64,000 nt of DNA, taken from contig NZ_KV827648.1 of the NCBI RefSeq assembly GCF_001836165.1, positions 62,001 to 126,000 of the forward strand. Direction: 5' to 3'. Under the pieces are notes generated by a model, which was not told where the DNA came from, searched no databases, and saw nothing but the letters and a program-made list of their open reading frames with translations. Position numbers and translations under genes: made by a program. The DNA is from Corynebacterium sp. HMSC036D02 (lineage in GTDB: Bacteria; Actinomycetota; Actinomycetes; Mycobacteriales; Mycobacteriaceae). Positions 8,517 through 18,166 of the stretch are shown here, piece after piece. Every line of letters starts with the position of its first letter. Positions within the stretch are counted from its first letter, which is position 1.

Positions 8517-8825
8517 ATGAAAAAGCTTTACGTTCGCACCACCATGACTGTCCCAGAGGTCGGCACCGCCATCCATATCGCAGAACTTGAGGAGATTAAC
8601 GGGGAAGCCTGCTCGATGCTGCGCATGATCGCGCTCGCGCCGAATGACGCCATCGTCGGCGCCGCAACCCCGACCGCCTCCGTGGGTGATGCCAACATCC
8701 CCCAGCAAGTAGTGCCACACCCCGATACCTACGATAAGTTCCCCGACATCGACGCCGAGCTTATCGACGCCTTCCAGTTCCACTCCCTGTGGACAGAGGC
8801 CATCGCCCTGTACGGCGACTTTTAA
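8517..8825 (+). CDS. Conserved hypothetical protein, 102 aa
   Basis: This is a small acidic soluble protein with no signal peptide or membrane helix. The N-terminus reads as a beta strand pair (KLYVRTTMTVPEVGTAIHIAELEE) and the C-terminus ends FQFHSLWTEAIALYGDF. I do not recognise a functional family. It starts 6 bases after the transporter stop, with a possible -10 (TAGAGT) formed inside the end of that gene. Its last four bases overlap the convergent brnE stop. Confidence 0.7.
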   Translation: MKKLYVRTTMTVPEVGTAIHIAELEEINGEACSMLRMIALAPNDAIVGAATPTASVGDANIPQQVVPHPDTYDKFPDIDAELIDAFQFHSLWTEAIALYGDF

Positions 8826-9154
8826 AGCACCAAGTTCACCAACACCATGTACACGGCCGTTCCACCAAAGATGGACAAGCCGGAATTGCGGCGCCAGAGG
8901 TGCAGCACGGCAGTAGCCGCTGCACCGACGAGGGGAGCCACCACGCTTCCCGTGTCTTGAGTCTGACTAAACAAGGTATAGACCACCAGAACAGTCATCA
9001 CACCCACGGGCATAGTGAACCCCAGCATGCTGATGAACTGGCTTCCTTTAAGCGCTTTGACGAATCCGAAAGGCAGCCAACGCAAAAGAACGGTCACTAC
9101 CCCCACAGGAATCAAAACTGCGAGGATGCTCCCTAGGGTTACTCCGACTGGCAA
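8822..9154 (-). CDS. brnE: Branched-chain amino acid exporter small subunit (AzlD/BrnE)
   Basis: The protein has 110 residues and four hydrophobic helices, and matches the AzlD family (LLRWLPFGFVKALKGS near the N-terminus). Together with BrnF it forms the two-component exporter of isoleucine, leucine, valine and methionine known from Corynebacterium glutamicum. The start overlaps the end of brnF by 16 bases, so translation is coupled. No Lrp-type regulator gene is adjacent here, whereas C. glutamicum brnFE is divergent from lrp. Confidence 0.9.
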   Translation of the reverse strand: MPVGVTLGSILAVLIPVGVVTVLLRWLPFGFVKALKGSQFISMLGFTMPVGVMTVLVVYTLFSQTQDTGSVVAPLVGAAATAVLHLWRRNSGLSIFGGTAVYMVLVNLVL

Positions 9155-9855
9155 GACGGCTCCCTCCGTAGAATCATCGCGCTATCGATACGCGGGGAAA
9201 AGTAGCGCACCACCAAGAGCAGGAAGTAGGCACTCAGCGCCACCATGAGTAGCTGATCGGGGAAAAGGAATCCCGCGAGGACGCCCAGGACCGCCGCGGA
9301 CAGGGGAAGCGAGTAGTCCTTGTTGTTCTGGAAGGAGTCAATCGCCAGGCCGATGAACAAGGCGACGAGGGCGAAATCCAGGCCCTTCACCGAGGGCGGA
9401 ATAGCCTGGCCGGCCAGCGCACCAATGATGCCCGAAACAACCCACAGCACCTGGCAGAAAAGCTGCACGGTGAAGACAAATGCACCGCTCGGGCGCGAAC
9501 CGCGGGGAAGGGCGGAGAGGACGGCATAGGATTCGTCGGTCAGCGCGTACGTGGAATAGGCGCGGCCGAAACGATTCCGAATCTCATCGCGTGGAAAGGT
9601 CAACCCATAGAAGATGTGGCGGAAGTTCACCATGAAACCCGTCAGCGCGGAAACGGCGGGCGTCACGCCACCGGTCACCATGGAAATGGCGAGGAATTCC
9701 ATCGAGCCGGCGTAAATAACGATGGAAAAGATGGGGGTCCACCACCAGTCGAAACCGGTCTGAACCATGAGCACGCCGAAGGCGAGGCCCAGCGGCACCA
9801 CCCCCACGGCGATGGGCATGCAGGTCCGTATTGCCTTGATGATCTCCGCACGCAT
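9139..9855 (-). CDS. brnF: Branched-chain amino acid exporter large subunit (AzlC/BrnF)
   Basis: The protein has 238 residues with about six to seven membrane helices. AzlC features are GVVPLGLAFGVLMVQTGFDWWW near the N-terminus, YAGSMEFLAI, and FMVNFRHIFYGL followed by YALTDESYAV. It pairs with the overlapping brnE. TAACAT on the minus strand lies 7 bases before the ATG, suggesting a leaderless brnFE message. Confidence 0.92.
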   Translation of the reverse strand: MRAEIIKAIRTCMPIAVGVVPLGLAFGVLMVQTGFDWWWTPIFSIVIYAGSMEFLAISMVTGGVTPAVSALTGFMVNFRHIFYGLTFPRDEIRNRFGRAYSTYALTDESYAVLSALPRGSRPSGAFVFTVQLFCQVLWVVSGIIGALAGQAIPPSVKGLDFALVALFIGLAIDSFQNNKDYSLPLSAAVLGVLAGFLFPDQLLMVALSAYFLLLVVRYFSPRIDSAMILRREPSCQSE

Positions 9856-9890
9856 GGCAGAGATGTTAGCGCAGAGGGTGAAGAGGAACT

Positions 9891-10490
9891 CTAATTATCT
9901 TCATCGATATAGCGCGGGAAGGTGGCAAACAACGGCAGGGGCATGGCTTGGCGGCGCATGACGTCTGACCACGTGTCTGTCGATCCGGAGGAGACCACGT
10001 CTTGGGGCAGAGCGGGGGCCACGTACCACTCACCGCGATCGATTTCCTCATCGAGTTCGCCCGGTCCCCACTCGAAATGCCCGGCAAAAAGGCGCATGCC
10101 CTCCACTAATTCGGTGACGGCATCCGGACCGACGCGCAGATCGACGAGAGCCACGCGCGGGGCGAGACGGCTCAACGAAGGCTGCTTCTCGATGTCGACG
10201 CCCTGCTTGGTCAACGCCACACCAATGGCCGCCTGCTGGTCGTGCGGACCACCGATATAAAGAGCCTGCGGCTTAGCCACAACGGGTAGCCACTCCGGCA
10301 TGACGTTGAAAACGGCGACTTCGGAGCGTTTAGTCAGGTCCACGCCATAGGTACGCCCAGCATGCTGTTCGGTGATGAGGATGACGGAGCGATTGTAATG
10401 GGGCGCAAGGACGTCGGGAGCCGCCACGAGAAGCTGGCCAGGGGCGGGATCGTTGCGCTCAAGGGCGTTGAAGAGTCTGTCTGCGTACAT
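9891..10490 (-). CDS. YqgE/AlgH family protein (UPF0301)
   Basis: The protein has 199 residues. The N-terminal PGQLLVAAPDVLAPHYNRSVILITEQ block and the later FAGHFEWGPGELDEEI block are the conserved signatures of the YqgE/AlgH family, a soluble beta-rich fold whose biochemical role is not established. The stop is two bases from the downstream end of nothing else on this strand, and the gene starts two bases after the stop of the CCA-adding enzyme gene, so the two are probably cotranscribed. Confidence 0.9.
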   Translation of the reverse strand: MYADRLFNALERNDPAPGQLLVAAPDVLAPHYNRSVILITEQHAGRTYGVDLTKRSEVAVFNVMPEWLPVVAKPQALYIGGPHDQQAAIGVALTKQGVDIEKQPSLSRLAPRVALVDLRVGPDAVTELVEGMRLFAGHFEWGPGELDEEIDRGEWYVAPALPQDVVSSGSTDTWSDVMRRQAMPLPLFATFPRYIDEDN

Positions 10491-10492
10491 CC

Positions 10493-11926
10493 CTATCTAG
10501 AATTCCACCACTCGCGCAGCTTCGCAATAGCAACTTCGCGCTCCAGAGGGCCTTCCTCGAGGCGCAGCTCCTTGAGGTAAGACCAGGCCTTGCCCACCTC
10601 GGGACCGGGCTCAAGGCCGAGTATCTCCATAATCTCGTTGCCGTCGAGATCGGGACGTACGCGAGCGAGATCCTCCTTGGCGGCGATATCCGCGATGCGT
10701 TCCTCCAGCTGATCGTAGGTGCGCTGCAGGCGGCGGGCCTTGCGCTCATTACGGGTAGTGCAATCGGCGCGCACAAGCTTGTGCAGGCGCGGGAGGAGAT
10801 CACCGGCATCGGTGACATAGCGGCGCACGGCGGAATCGGTCCACTGGCCATCGCCGAAACCGTGGAAACGCATGTGCAGGTAGACCAGCTGGCCGATGTC
10901 CTCCGTCGTTGCCTTGGGGAATTTCAGCTTGCGCAGACGCTTGCGGGTGAGCTTCGCACCCACGACTTCGTGGTGGTGGAAGCTGACCTTGCCGTCGGTA
11001 GTGTCACGGGTATCCGGCTTGCCAATGTCATGGAGCAGCGCCGCCCACCGCAGAATCAGGTCGGGACCGTCCTCTTCCTGGTCCATGGCCTGGCGCAACA
11101 CGGTGAGCGAGTGCGCGTACACGTCCTTGTGCTGCGCGTGCTCGTCAGGGGCCATGCGCAATGCCGGGATCTCCGGAAACACATAGTCCGCAATACCGGA
11201 GTCAACGAGCAGGTCAATACCCTTCCACGGCGCGACGCCGCAGATGAGCTTGTTGAGCTCCACCTGCACGCGCTCCACGGTGATGCGCTGGATTTCAGCG
11301 GCCATGTCCTTCATGGCATCGCGCACGCGCTGGGCGACCTCAAACTCCAACTGCGCCGCAAACCGCGCAGCACGAAGCATGCGGAGGGGATCATCGTGGA
11401 AAGAAATCTCCGGAGCATCCGGGGTATCGAGAATGCGGTTCGCTAGGTCGTCGAGGCCACCCATCGGATCGTGGAATTCACGGGTGCCGTCCGGCCGCAG
11501 CTCGATGGCCATGGCATTGACCTTGAAATCGCGGCGCACGAGATCACCCTCGAGGGTATCGCCGTACATGACCTCGGGGTTGCGGGACTGCCCGTCATAG
11601 CTATCTGAGCGGAAAGTCGTGATCTCAATCTGCTGGCCCTTATAGGCCGCCGAAACCGTGCCGAAGTCAATGCCGGTATCCCACACGGTCTCCGCCCACT
11701 CTTCGAGAATGGAATAGACCACATCGGGCCGAGCCGGAGTGGTGAAGTCGAGATCGTTGCCCAAACGGCCAAGTAGGGCATCGCGGACGGAGCCGCCAAC
11801 GAGGTAGAGGGGGGCGTCGTGAAGCGCAAAGCGCTCCACCAGGCCGCTTAAGAGGCCACTGAGCCGGCTGACGGTAGCGTCCGCGCGGGCAAGAACGCCG
11901 ATTAGCTGAGTGTCCTGAAAATTCAC
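10493..11926 (-). CDS. cca: CCA tRNA nucleotidyltransferase (PcnA-type, with HD domain)
   Basis: The protein has 477 residues from GTG 11926. The longer open frame upstream overlaps the Nudix gene and is not used. Class II nucleotidyltransferase motifs are [12 protein letters not shown] and NDLDFTT, with metal-binding aspartates, followed by [10 protein letters not shown] and the RMLRAARFA stretch. A C-terminal HD domain shows LLHDIGKP near residue 290. It adds or repairs the 3' CCA of tRNAs, and homologues in this position are sometimes labelled poly(A) polymerase. TAGACT lies exactly 7 bases before the GTG, so the transcript is probably leaderless. Confidence 0.92.
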   Translation of the reverse strand: MNFQDTQLIGVLARADATVSRLSGLLSGLVERFALHDAPLYLVGGSVRDALLGRLGNDLDFTTPARPDVVYSILEEWAETVWDTGIDFGTVSAAYKGQQIEITTFRSDSYDGQSRNPEVMYGDTLEGDLVRRDFKVNAMAIELRPDGTREFHDPMGGLDDLANRILDTPDAPEISFHDDPLRMLRAARFAAQLEFEVAQRVRDAMKDMAAEIQRITVERVQVELNKLICGVAPWKGIDLLVDSGIADYVFPEIPALRMAPDEHAQHKDVYAHSLTVLRQAMDQEEDGPDLILRWAALLHDIGKPDTRDTTDGKVSFHHHEVVGAKLTRKRLRKLKFPKATTEDIGQLVYLHMRFHGFGDGQWTDSAVRRYVTDAGDLLPRLHKLVRADCTTRNERKARRLQRTYDQLEERIADIAAKEDLARVRPDLDGNEIMEILGLEPGPEVGKAWSYLKELRLEEGPLEREVAIAKLREWWNSR

Positions 11927-11933
11927 GGATCGA

Positions 11934-11946
11934 AGTCTACTACGAT
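11934..11946. promoter_or_regulatory. Back-to-back -10 boxes of the cca and Nudix genes
   Basis: TAGACT on the minus strand (11934-11939) serves cca and TACGAT on the plus strand (11941-11946) serves the Nudix gene. One base separates them. Each is 7-8 bases from its start codon, so the two promoters face away from each other and their upstream regions overlap. Confidence 0.55.
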
Positions 11947-11954
11947 TAGCAGGG

Positions 11955-12557
11955 ATGACTAAGAACACGCCAGGGTCCAAACGCCGCCGCCGGCGGGGCG
12001 CGGGCCACCGGAACCACCGCACGGGACGCCCCCAGCGCACGTCCACCAACCGCATGACCACGCGGGATGAGACCTCCGCCGGCGGACTCGTCGTGTCCGG
12101 ATTGGCGGAGGCCGTCGACGAAGACGGCAACGTAGACCTGTCCCAGATCTATGTGGCGCTCATCGGCAGGTTGGACCGCCGCGGGCGCCTGCTGTGGTCC
12201 ATGCCGAAGGGGCATGTGGAAAATGGCGAAGCCAAGGAGCTCACCGCTGAGCGCGAGGTCTGGGAGGAGACGGGAATCCACGGCAAGGTCTTCGCAGACC
12301 TCGGCATGATTGATTATTGGTTCGTCTCCGATGGCGTGCGCATTCACAAGACCGTGCACCACCACCTGCTGCGTTTCGTGGACGGCATCATGAATGACGA
12401 GGATCCCGAGGTCACGGAGGTGTCCTGGATCCCGGTCTCCGAGCTCATCGAGCACTTGGCCTATGCGGACGAACGCAAGCTGGCTCGCATTGCCCACGAC
12501 CTCCTCCCGGATCTCGCGCGAAAGGAAGCTGCCGCAGGAAAGGCGACCCCACGGTGA
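11955..12557 (+). CDS. Nudix hydrolase (MutT-like)
   Basis: The protein has 200 residues. A basic 30-residue N-terminus ([17 protein letters not shown]) precedes a Nudix domain whose box is complete: GHVENGE, then AKELTAE, then REVWEETGI (roughly residues 95-117). Nudix enzymes hydrolyse nucleoside diphosphates linked to another moiety, and the substrate cannot be told from sequence. The gene overlaps the following DUF6049 gene by four bases and heads the operon with MurJ, an arrangement conserved in actinobacteria. TACGAT lies 8 bases before the ATG. Confidence 0.9.
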   Translation: MTKNTPGSKRRRRRGAGHRNHRTGRPQRTSTNRMTTRDETSAGGLVVSGLAEAVDEDGNVDLSQIYVALIGRLDRRGRLLWSMPKGHVENGEAKELTAEREVWEETGIHGKVFADLGMIDYWFVSDGVRIHKTVHHHLLRFVDGIMNDEDPEVTEVSWIPVSELIEHLAYADERKLARIAHDLLPDLARKEAAAGKATPR

Positions 12558-14695
12558 GGTGGCGCGCAGCGGCGGCCATCGCGGCGCTGGCGGTGGGCTG
12601 CGCCGTCCCCGTGGCCCAGGCACAAACTCCCGAAACTGGGATCACTGACTCCCACTATTGGCTCGGCTCCCGCGGTCCCGACGAGCTGGAGCTCAGCCTG
12701 CTCAGCGCAACGGAGGCGCGGGTAGGGGAGACGCTCAAGCTACAACTGCGCATCCACAACCCAACCGAGAGCGCCGTTGATGACTTGCAGATAACCTCCA
12801 GGCGCAGCACTGCCGTGAACTCCACCACCCAGGCCCGCCAAGAGCTCGCTGCGGGATCCTTTCCTTATTATGGGGCGACACTCAGCGCAGGAAAGCTTGA
12901 ACCGGGGGAGAGCCGCGAGCTGACCGTGGAAGTTCCCACCGCATTGGGCGAGGACTCCACGCTCGCCATCACGGAACCTGGCGCCTACCCGCTCCTGTTC
13001 ACGCTCACCGGCACCCGCGACGGCCAGGCTGCCAGTTTCGCGGAGGAGCGGACAATCCTGGATTTCCAAGGAGAAGAAACGGCTCCCGAAGACGAGGGCG
13101 AGCATTCCTTTTCCTTGGTCTATCCCGTCACCGCCGAGGTAGATGTGGTGCCGGGGGATACCGGTGGCGAGGAGCTCATCCTGGAAAGCGAGCAGCTGGC
13201 TGAGCAGCTCTCCCCGGGCGGGCGGCTCGATCAGCTGCTCGATGCATACCTGCAGCATGATCTGCACGGTTCCGGCTGTATGGCCTTGGACCCCGCGCTT
13301 GTCAACGCCGCCGACCGCATGTCCGCCGGCTACACCGTCAACGAGACACGCCCCTCCACAGCCAAACACCCCACACGCCTGCGCGATTCCTGGTTCAGCA
13401 GCGCCGATTCCGATCGTGGCACGCCCGGCGCGGGTGCCCGAGACGCCGCCGCGTGGCTGGAGAAGCTCAAGAAGGTGGACTGCCGCATGCTCATGCCGTG
13501 GGCTAACGCAGACACCGATGCCGTGGCTCAAGTTGGCAACGAATGGCTCACCCACGAGGCCGTCGAGCAAGGCGCCGACACCATCGAGCGCATCCTCGGT
13601 GCCCCGCTCAGCACGCAGCTCACCGCACCTGCCTCTGGGACGAGCGAGCATGCGATGCCCGTCCCTCTGTTGGTGGCGGATAACTCCGAGTGGGCAGGCA
13701 AGGCCGCCACCTTTGATGCCTCCCTCGGCGCGCTCTTGGCCCAAACCGGGTCGAAGCCGCAAACCACCGGGTACTCCAATCCGGAGCTGCGCTACGACTT
13801 CTCGATCGATTCGGAGCAGGCGAGGGCGCTGACGGCGGGGGCGTCGATAAGCGTGGCGTCTGCACAAGAGGAGACCGTGGCCAAACTGCCGAATTACCAG
13901 GACCCTGCCGCCGCACGTGCGGTGATGGAAGCAGCGCAGCGGCTCCTCGATTCTGGGCGCCTCCAGCCTCGCCCCGTTACCACGCTAGAGGTGGAGGAGG
14001 GCAATGGGAGTCCCGGCAGCCCCTACCCGGACCCTTCAGCATTTCACGACGCCGAGATCACACAGGTAACACAGCAGGCGCGCTATACCGACGAGTTGAT
14101 GTCCATCATGGTCAACGACCCCAATATTGCCATGACGCGCTACGACTTCACGGCGCCCCTGCGCCACGATCTGCTCACAGCGCTCAGCGCGACGGGCCGC
14201 TCCAGTCTGCACGGTTTTCCGACTTCGGTGACGCAGAGCCGCTCCCGGCTGGAGAAGAACGCGGATATGCTTCGCGAGCTCCGCGCCTCCGTATCTCTCA
14301 TCCCACCGGGCAACGTGTATACCCGCGTCTCAGAGTCATCGCCGCTGCTCATCGTGGCAGAAAACGGCCTGCCGCTGCCTGTCGACGCCCACTTGGCTTA
14401 TGACGCCCCCGACGGCGCCACGTTGAACACGCAGAACATGATTCACATCCCGGCCAAGGGATCCATTACCGTGTCCATGACCGCTGACCTGCCCAGCAAT
14501 GCTGACCAGATGTCGCTGCGCCTGTGGCTAGCAACACCATCTGAGCACCTGATTTCGGATCCAATCGACATCACGGTGCAGACGCGTGCCGGTATCGTTA
14601 GCGTCTATGGAGTCGGCGCGATCGCCGCGCTCGCCCTCGTCCTAGCTGCACTGTTCCGGCTGGGTAAGCGGAAGAAAAAGAAGTCTCACGGATAG
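12554..14695 (+). CDS. DUF6049-type exported membrane-anchored protein
   Basis: The protein has 713 residues from a GTG that overlaps the Nudix stop. A signal peptide ([20 protein letters not shown]) is followed by a long extracytoplasmic region, with a single membrane helix near the end ([18 protein letters not shown]) and a short basic cytoplasmic tail ([12 protein letters not shown]). The large extracellular part has no motif I can assign. It lies between the Nudix gene and murJ, as in mycobacteria and other corynebacteria, so a role in envelope assembly with MurJ is a reasonable inference but is unproven. Confidence 0.8.
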   Translation: MRWRAAAAIAALAVGCAVPVAQAQTPETGITDSHYWLGSRGPDELELSLLSATEARVGETLKLQLRIHNPTESAVDDLQITSRRSTAVNSTTQARQELAAGSFPYYGATLSAGKLEPGESRELTVEVPTALGEDSTLAITEPGAYPLLFTLTGTRDGQAASFAEERTILDFQGEETAPEDEGEHSFSLVYPVTAEVDVVPGDTGGEELILESEQLAEQLSPGGRLDQLLDAYLQHDLHGSGCMALDPALVNAADRMSAGYTVNETRPSTAKHPTRLRDSWFSSADSDRGTPGAGARDAAAWLEKLKKVDCRMLMPWANADTDAVAQVGNEWLTHEAVEQGADTIERILGAPLSTQLTAPASGTSEHAMPVPLLVADNSEWAGKAATFDASLGALLAQTGSKPQTTGYSNPELRYDFSIDSEQARALTAGASISVASAQEETVAKLPNYQDPAAARAVMEAAQRLLDSGRLQPRPVTTLEVEEGNGSPGSPYPDPSAFHDAEITQVTQQARYTDELMSIMVNDPNIAMTRYDFTAPLRHDLLTALSATGRSSLHGFPTSVTQSRSRLEKNADMLRELRASVSLIPPGNVYTRVSESSPLLIVAENGLPLPVDAHLAYDAPDGATLNTQNMIHIPAKGSITVSMTADLPSNADQMSLRLWLATPSEHLISDPIDITVQTRAGIVSVYGVGAIAALALVLAALFRLGKRKKKKSHG

Positions 14696-14703
14696 TTTTC
14701 TCT

Positions 14704-17700
14704 ATGACACATGAACCTATGTCTGGTGCCCGTCGACGCATTGTCACGCCCTCGCCGCCGGCACCGGTCCCGGAAAAGCGCGCGCCGAGCGGCGTTGTTG
14801 CTGTCGACGACGAACTCGAGGACCGTTCGGGACTGAAGGGCAAGGCTGCCTCGGCCCCGAGTGAGTCCGCCGGCGAGAAGAACTCCGACGGCGCCGTCGT
14901 CCGCGCGACCGGCTCCATGGCTATCGCCACGTTGATTTCCCGTATCACGGGATTCATTCGCAACGTGCTCATCGGCTCTTCGCTTGGCCCGGCCATTTCC
15001 TCCGCCTTTACCACGGCGAACCAGCTGCCCAACCTCATCACGGAGATCGTGCTGGGTGCGGTGCTGACCTCCCTCGTGGTTCCGGTGCTGGTGCGCGCAG
15101 AGAAGGAAGATGCCGACCGCGGCGAGGACTTTGTCCGGCGCCTCTTCACACTGGCCTTCTCCCTGTTGGCCACGATCACGGTGCTTTCCTGTATTTTTGC
15201 CCCGCAGTTAACGCGCATGATGTTGCCAGAAGACGGCGAGGTCAATGCCGTGCAGGCAACCTCGTTTGCCTACTTGCTGCTGCCGCAGATCTTCTTCTAC
15301 GGGCTTTTCGCGCTCTTCCAAGCGGTGCTCAACACCAAGAACATCTTCGGGCCGGGCGCGTGGGCACCGGTCGTCAATAACATCATCTCGATTTCGGTGC
15401 TGGTGGCCTACCAGCTGGTGCCGGGCAGTCTGCATCCCGATGCGCCCTCGCCGATTACGGACAGGCACGTGCTGCTCCTTGCGCTGGGCACCACGGCGGG
15501 CGTGGTGGTGCAATGTCTCATCCTCTTCCCTTATCTTAAGAAGGCGGGCATTAACCTCAAGCCGCTCTGGGGCTTGGATGACCGCCTCAAGCAGTTCGGC
15601 GGCATGGCCATGGCAATCGTGGCCTATGTGGCGATTTCCCAGTTGGGTTACGTCATCACCTCCCGCGTGGCGGCGCATGCGGATAAAGGCGCACCCTTTA
15701 CCTACCAGCAGGCCTGGCTGCTTTTGCAGGTGCCCTATGGCGTCATCGGCGTCACGCTACTCACCGCGATTATGCCGCGCCTGTCCCGCAACGCCGCGGA
15801 CGGTGACGTCAAGGCCGTGGTTCGGGATCTCACGCTCGGCACAAAGCTGACGTTTATCGCCCTGATCCCGATCGTCATCTTTATGACGGGCTTCGGCATC
15901 CCGATCGCCCGCGGCCTTTTCCAGTACGGCGCCTTCGACGCCGACGCGGCCGAGCTGCTCGGCCTCACGTTGAGCTTCTCCGCCTTTACCCTCATCCCCT
16001 ACGCCCTCGTGCTGCTGCACCTGCGCGTCTTCTACGCCCGTGAGGAAGCGTGGACGCCGACGTTTATTATCGCCGGCATCACGCTGACCAAGGTGGTGCT
16101 TTCCCTGCTGGCCCCGCACGTTGCGGACTCCCCGGAGCGCGTGGTCATCCTGCTGGGTACGGCCAACGGCTTCGGCTTCGTGGCCGGCGCGGTGATCGGC
16201 GGCTTCCTGCTTAAGCGCAAGCTGGGCAGCCTGGGCGGCCGGGCGGTTATCGCGACGACTATCTGGTCAGTGCTGGCCTCCCTCGTGGGCCTCCTCGTGG
16301 CCTTCGTCATCAACTACGCCATAAACCTGGTGCTGCCGGAAGAGCTACCGCCCTTCGTACACCTGCTGAAGCTAGCCGTCGTGGGCCTAGTGTTCGTGAT
16401 CGTGACCGGCATCGTGCTCTCGCGTTCGGGCCTGCCGGAAGTCATCAACCTGGGCCGCCAGCTGCAGCGTATTCCGGGCATGTCCCGCTTCATCAAGATC
16501 GAGCATGCAGAGGCTATCGAGGTCGAAGCCCCGGAGCAGCTGGAGTTCCAGCCCATCTTCAGCGTGGATGCCTTCAACTCCTCGCCGGTGCCGCCGCCAA
16601 TGTCTGCCGGTATCGTGCGCGGCCCGCGCCTGGTTCCGGGTGCCCCAGTCTCCGACGGTCGCTTCCGCCTCCTCAAGGACTATGGCTCCGCACCGGGTAC
16701 CCGCTTCTGGAAGGCCCGCGAGCAAGCAACTGGACGCCTCGTATCTCTGACCTTCGTGGACACCACGGGCGAAGCTCCGATGGCACCGGCCACCCCGGCC
16801 GTGGCTGCCCGCCGCTCCGCGGAGGTATCCCGCTCCACGCGCCGCTTGGCGGAGATGGAGCTGGATGCCATGGCGAAGAACATCGATATCCTGTCCTACC
16901 GCCAGGGCTGCCTCGTCGTGGCGGATTGGGTGGAGGGCACGTCCCTGAAGACGGTCTCGGAGGATGAGGACCTCGATCCCCGCGCCGTCGCCCATGCCTT
17001 GGCACCGCTGGTGCGCACCACGGCCGCCGCCCACGCGGCAGGTCTCGTGCTGGGCATTGAAAACCGCAACCGCATCCGCATCTCCACCGAGGGCATTGCC
17101 ACGCTGGCCTTCCCCGCGGTACTGCACAGCAACGATGAGGAAACTGACCGCTCAGCGTTGGCCTCCGCAATCTCGCTCCTGGTGGAGTCCACCAGCCCAA
17201 CACCGGAGGTGCTGCAGGAGATCGCTACCGACGCTGAAGAGGGTGAGGACTCCGACCTCGAGGACATCGCCCACCGCTTGGCGGCCTTCGCCGGCGATGG
17301 CGAGGACGGCGAGGAAACCCTCCAGGTACCGGTGGAGGAGACCCCGCGCAAGGAGGACCCGAGCCCTGCACCGGGCTTCGGCGGCCGCGGTTACTCTGGC
17401 TCCGGCATCATCGTGCTCGGCGTACTCGCCACCCTCTTCGTCGTGGCGATGGCCGCACTCAGCGTGTGGATTCTCTCCCAGGTGGGTAATGAAAAGACTT
17501 CCCCAGTGGTGACGAAGAGCGAATCCACGACGGAAACGACCTTCCCCAACGTGCCGCCGGTGCTCTTCAAGGACGTAAAGACCACCTCCGTCCCAGAAGG
17601 CAAGGAGGTATCCAGCTCCTGGTCCACGAAGGAAGCAGACACCGGCCTCCTGCTCAGCATTGATAAACCCACGCAACTTCACGCGCTTCCGCTGCAACAG

Positions 17701-17946
17701 AGCAAGTCCACCGGCGCGAAGTATGAGGTTTATGGCGTCAATACCAAGGACTTCGATCCCACGAACCCTAAAGCCGCGACGCTGACCGAGCTCGCACACG
17801 GCACCCTGACGAGCGCACGCCAAGACATCGAGCTCAAGGAGAAGTCGGTGGCTTTCGACGGCGCCCTGATCATCTTCACCGACATGCCCAAGTCCGGTTC
17901 TGTCACTCTGAAGGAGGCCACACTGGTGGGCATCCCCACCAACTAA
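14704..17946 (+). CDS. murJ: Lipid II flippase MurJ (MviN) fused to a cytoplasmic pseudokinase and an extracellular C-terminal domain
   Basis: The protein has 1080 residues. After a polar tail of about 75 residues come the MviN/MurJ helices (SMAIATLISRITGFIRN, then NLITEIVLGAVLTSLVVPVL), about fourteen in all to residue 570. A kinase-like domain follows (RFRLLKDYGSAPGTRFWKA to about 860) in which the usual catalytic lysine, HRD and DFG motifs are absent, so it is a pseudokinase. A further helix (IIVLGVLATLFVVAMAALSVW, near 905) leads to an extracytoplasmic domain. In mycobacteria this pseudokinase is phosphorylated by PknB and binds FhaA to control peptidoglycan synthesis. PknB is encoded at 58.1-60.0 kb here. 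Confidence 0.94.
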   Translation: MTHEPMSGARRRIVTPSPPAPVPEKRAPSGVVAVDDELEDRSGLKGKAASAPSESAGEKNSDGAVVRATGSMAIATLISRITGFIRNVLIGSSLGPAISSAFTTANQLPNLITEIVLGAVLTSLVVPVLVRAEKEDADRGEDFVRRLFTLAFSLLATITVLSCIFAPQLTRMMLPEDGEVNAVQATSFAYLLLPQIFFYGLFALFQAVLNTKNIFGPGAWAPVVNNIISISVLVAYQLVPGSLHPDAPSPITDRHVLLLALGTTAGVVVQCLILFPYLKKAGINLKPLWGLDDRLKQFGGMAMAIVAYVAISQLGYVITSRVAAHADKGAPFTYQQAWLLLQVPYGVIGVTLLTAIMPRLSRNAADGDVKAVVRDLTLGTKLTFIALIPIVIFMTGFGIPIARGLFQYGAFDADAAELLGLTLSFSAFTLIPYALVLLHLRVFYAREEAWTPTFIIAGITLTKVVLSLLAPHVADSPERVVILLGTANGFGFVAGAVIGGFLLKRKLGSLGGRAVIATTIWSVLASLVGLLVAFVINYAINLVLPEELPPFVHLLKLAVVGLVFVIVTGIVLSRSGLPEVINLGRQLQRIPGMSRFIKIEHAEAIEVEAPEQLEFQPIFSVDAFNSSPVPPPMSAGIVRGPRLVPGAPVSDGRFRLLKDYGSAPGTRFWKAREQATGRLVSLTFVDTTGEAPMAPATPAVAARRSAEVSRSTRRLAEMELDAMAKNIDILSYRQGCLVVADWVEGTSLKTVSEDEDLDPRAVAHALAPLVRTTAAAHAAGLVLGIENRNRIRISTEGIATLAFPAVLHSNDEETDRSALASAISLLVESTSPTPEVLQEIATDAEEGEDSDLEDIAHRLAAFAGDGEDGEETLQVPVEETPRKEDPSPAPGFGGRGYSGSGIIVLGVLATLFVVAMAALSVWILSQVGNEKTSPVVTKSESTTETTFPNVPPVLFKDVKTTSVPEGKEVSSSWSTKEADTGLLLSIDKPTQLHALPLQQSKSTGAKYEVYGVNTKDFDPTNPKAATLTELAHGTLTSARQDIELKEKSVAFDGALIIFTDMPKSGSVTLKEATLVGIPTN

Positions 17947-17965
17947 CGCACTGCCTCACACACAT

Positions 17966-18067
17966 CCCCAGACCTGAAACCCGAAACTACCTGGGCTCGC
18001 TGACTCAGACGTGCAACGCGCTTGACGACGCCCACCCAGGTTTCGGGTTGCAGGTCTGGGGCTTTAT
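17966..18067 (+). terminator. Long inverted repeat after murJ, probable terminator
   Basis: CCCCAGACCTGAAACCCGAA on the left pairs with TTCGGGTTGCAGGTCTGGGG on the right, and the complementarity continues inward to about 28 bp, enclosing a loop of about 35 bases. CTTTATT follows. The stem is much longer than needed for a simple terminator. Confidence 0.7.
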
Positions 18068-18087
18068 TGTTCTTGCGATTTCCTCCC

Positions 18088-18135
18088 TTGACAGATAAGA
18101 GAAGGAGCGTATAATTATTGTTGTCACGTCAACAA
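18088..18135 (+). promoter_or_regulatory. Consensus promoter of yceI with an overlapping operator palindrome
   Basis: TTGACA (18088-18093) and TATAAT (18110-18115) are separated by 16 bases, a near-ideal housekeeping promoter. The palindrome TTGTTGTCACGTCAACAA (18118-18135, six-base arms) sits on the expected transcription start. A bound dimeric repressor, for example of the MarR or TetR type, would block this promoter. Confidence 0.75.
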
Positions 18136-18166
18136 CCTAGAGAAACCTAGAAGAAACGAGGAAACC

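Noticed and set aside
11927-12130. N-terminal extension of the CCA-adding enzyme to base 12130
   Set aside because: It overlaps the Nudix start, is arginine/proline-rich and unlike the family, and a -10 box sits exactly 7 bases before GTG 11926.
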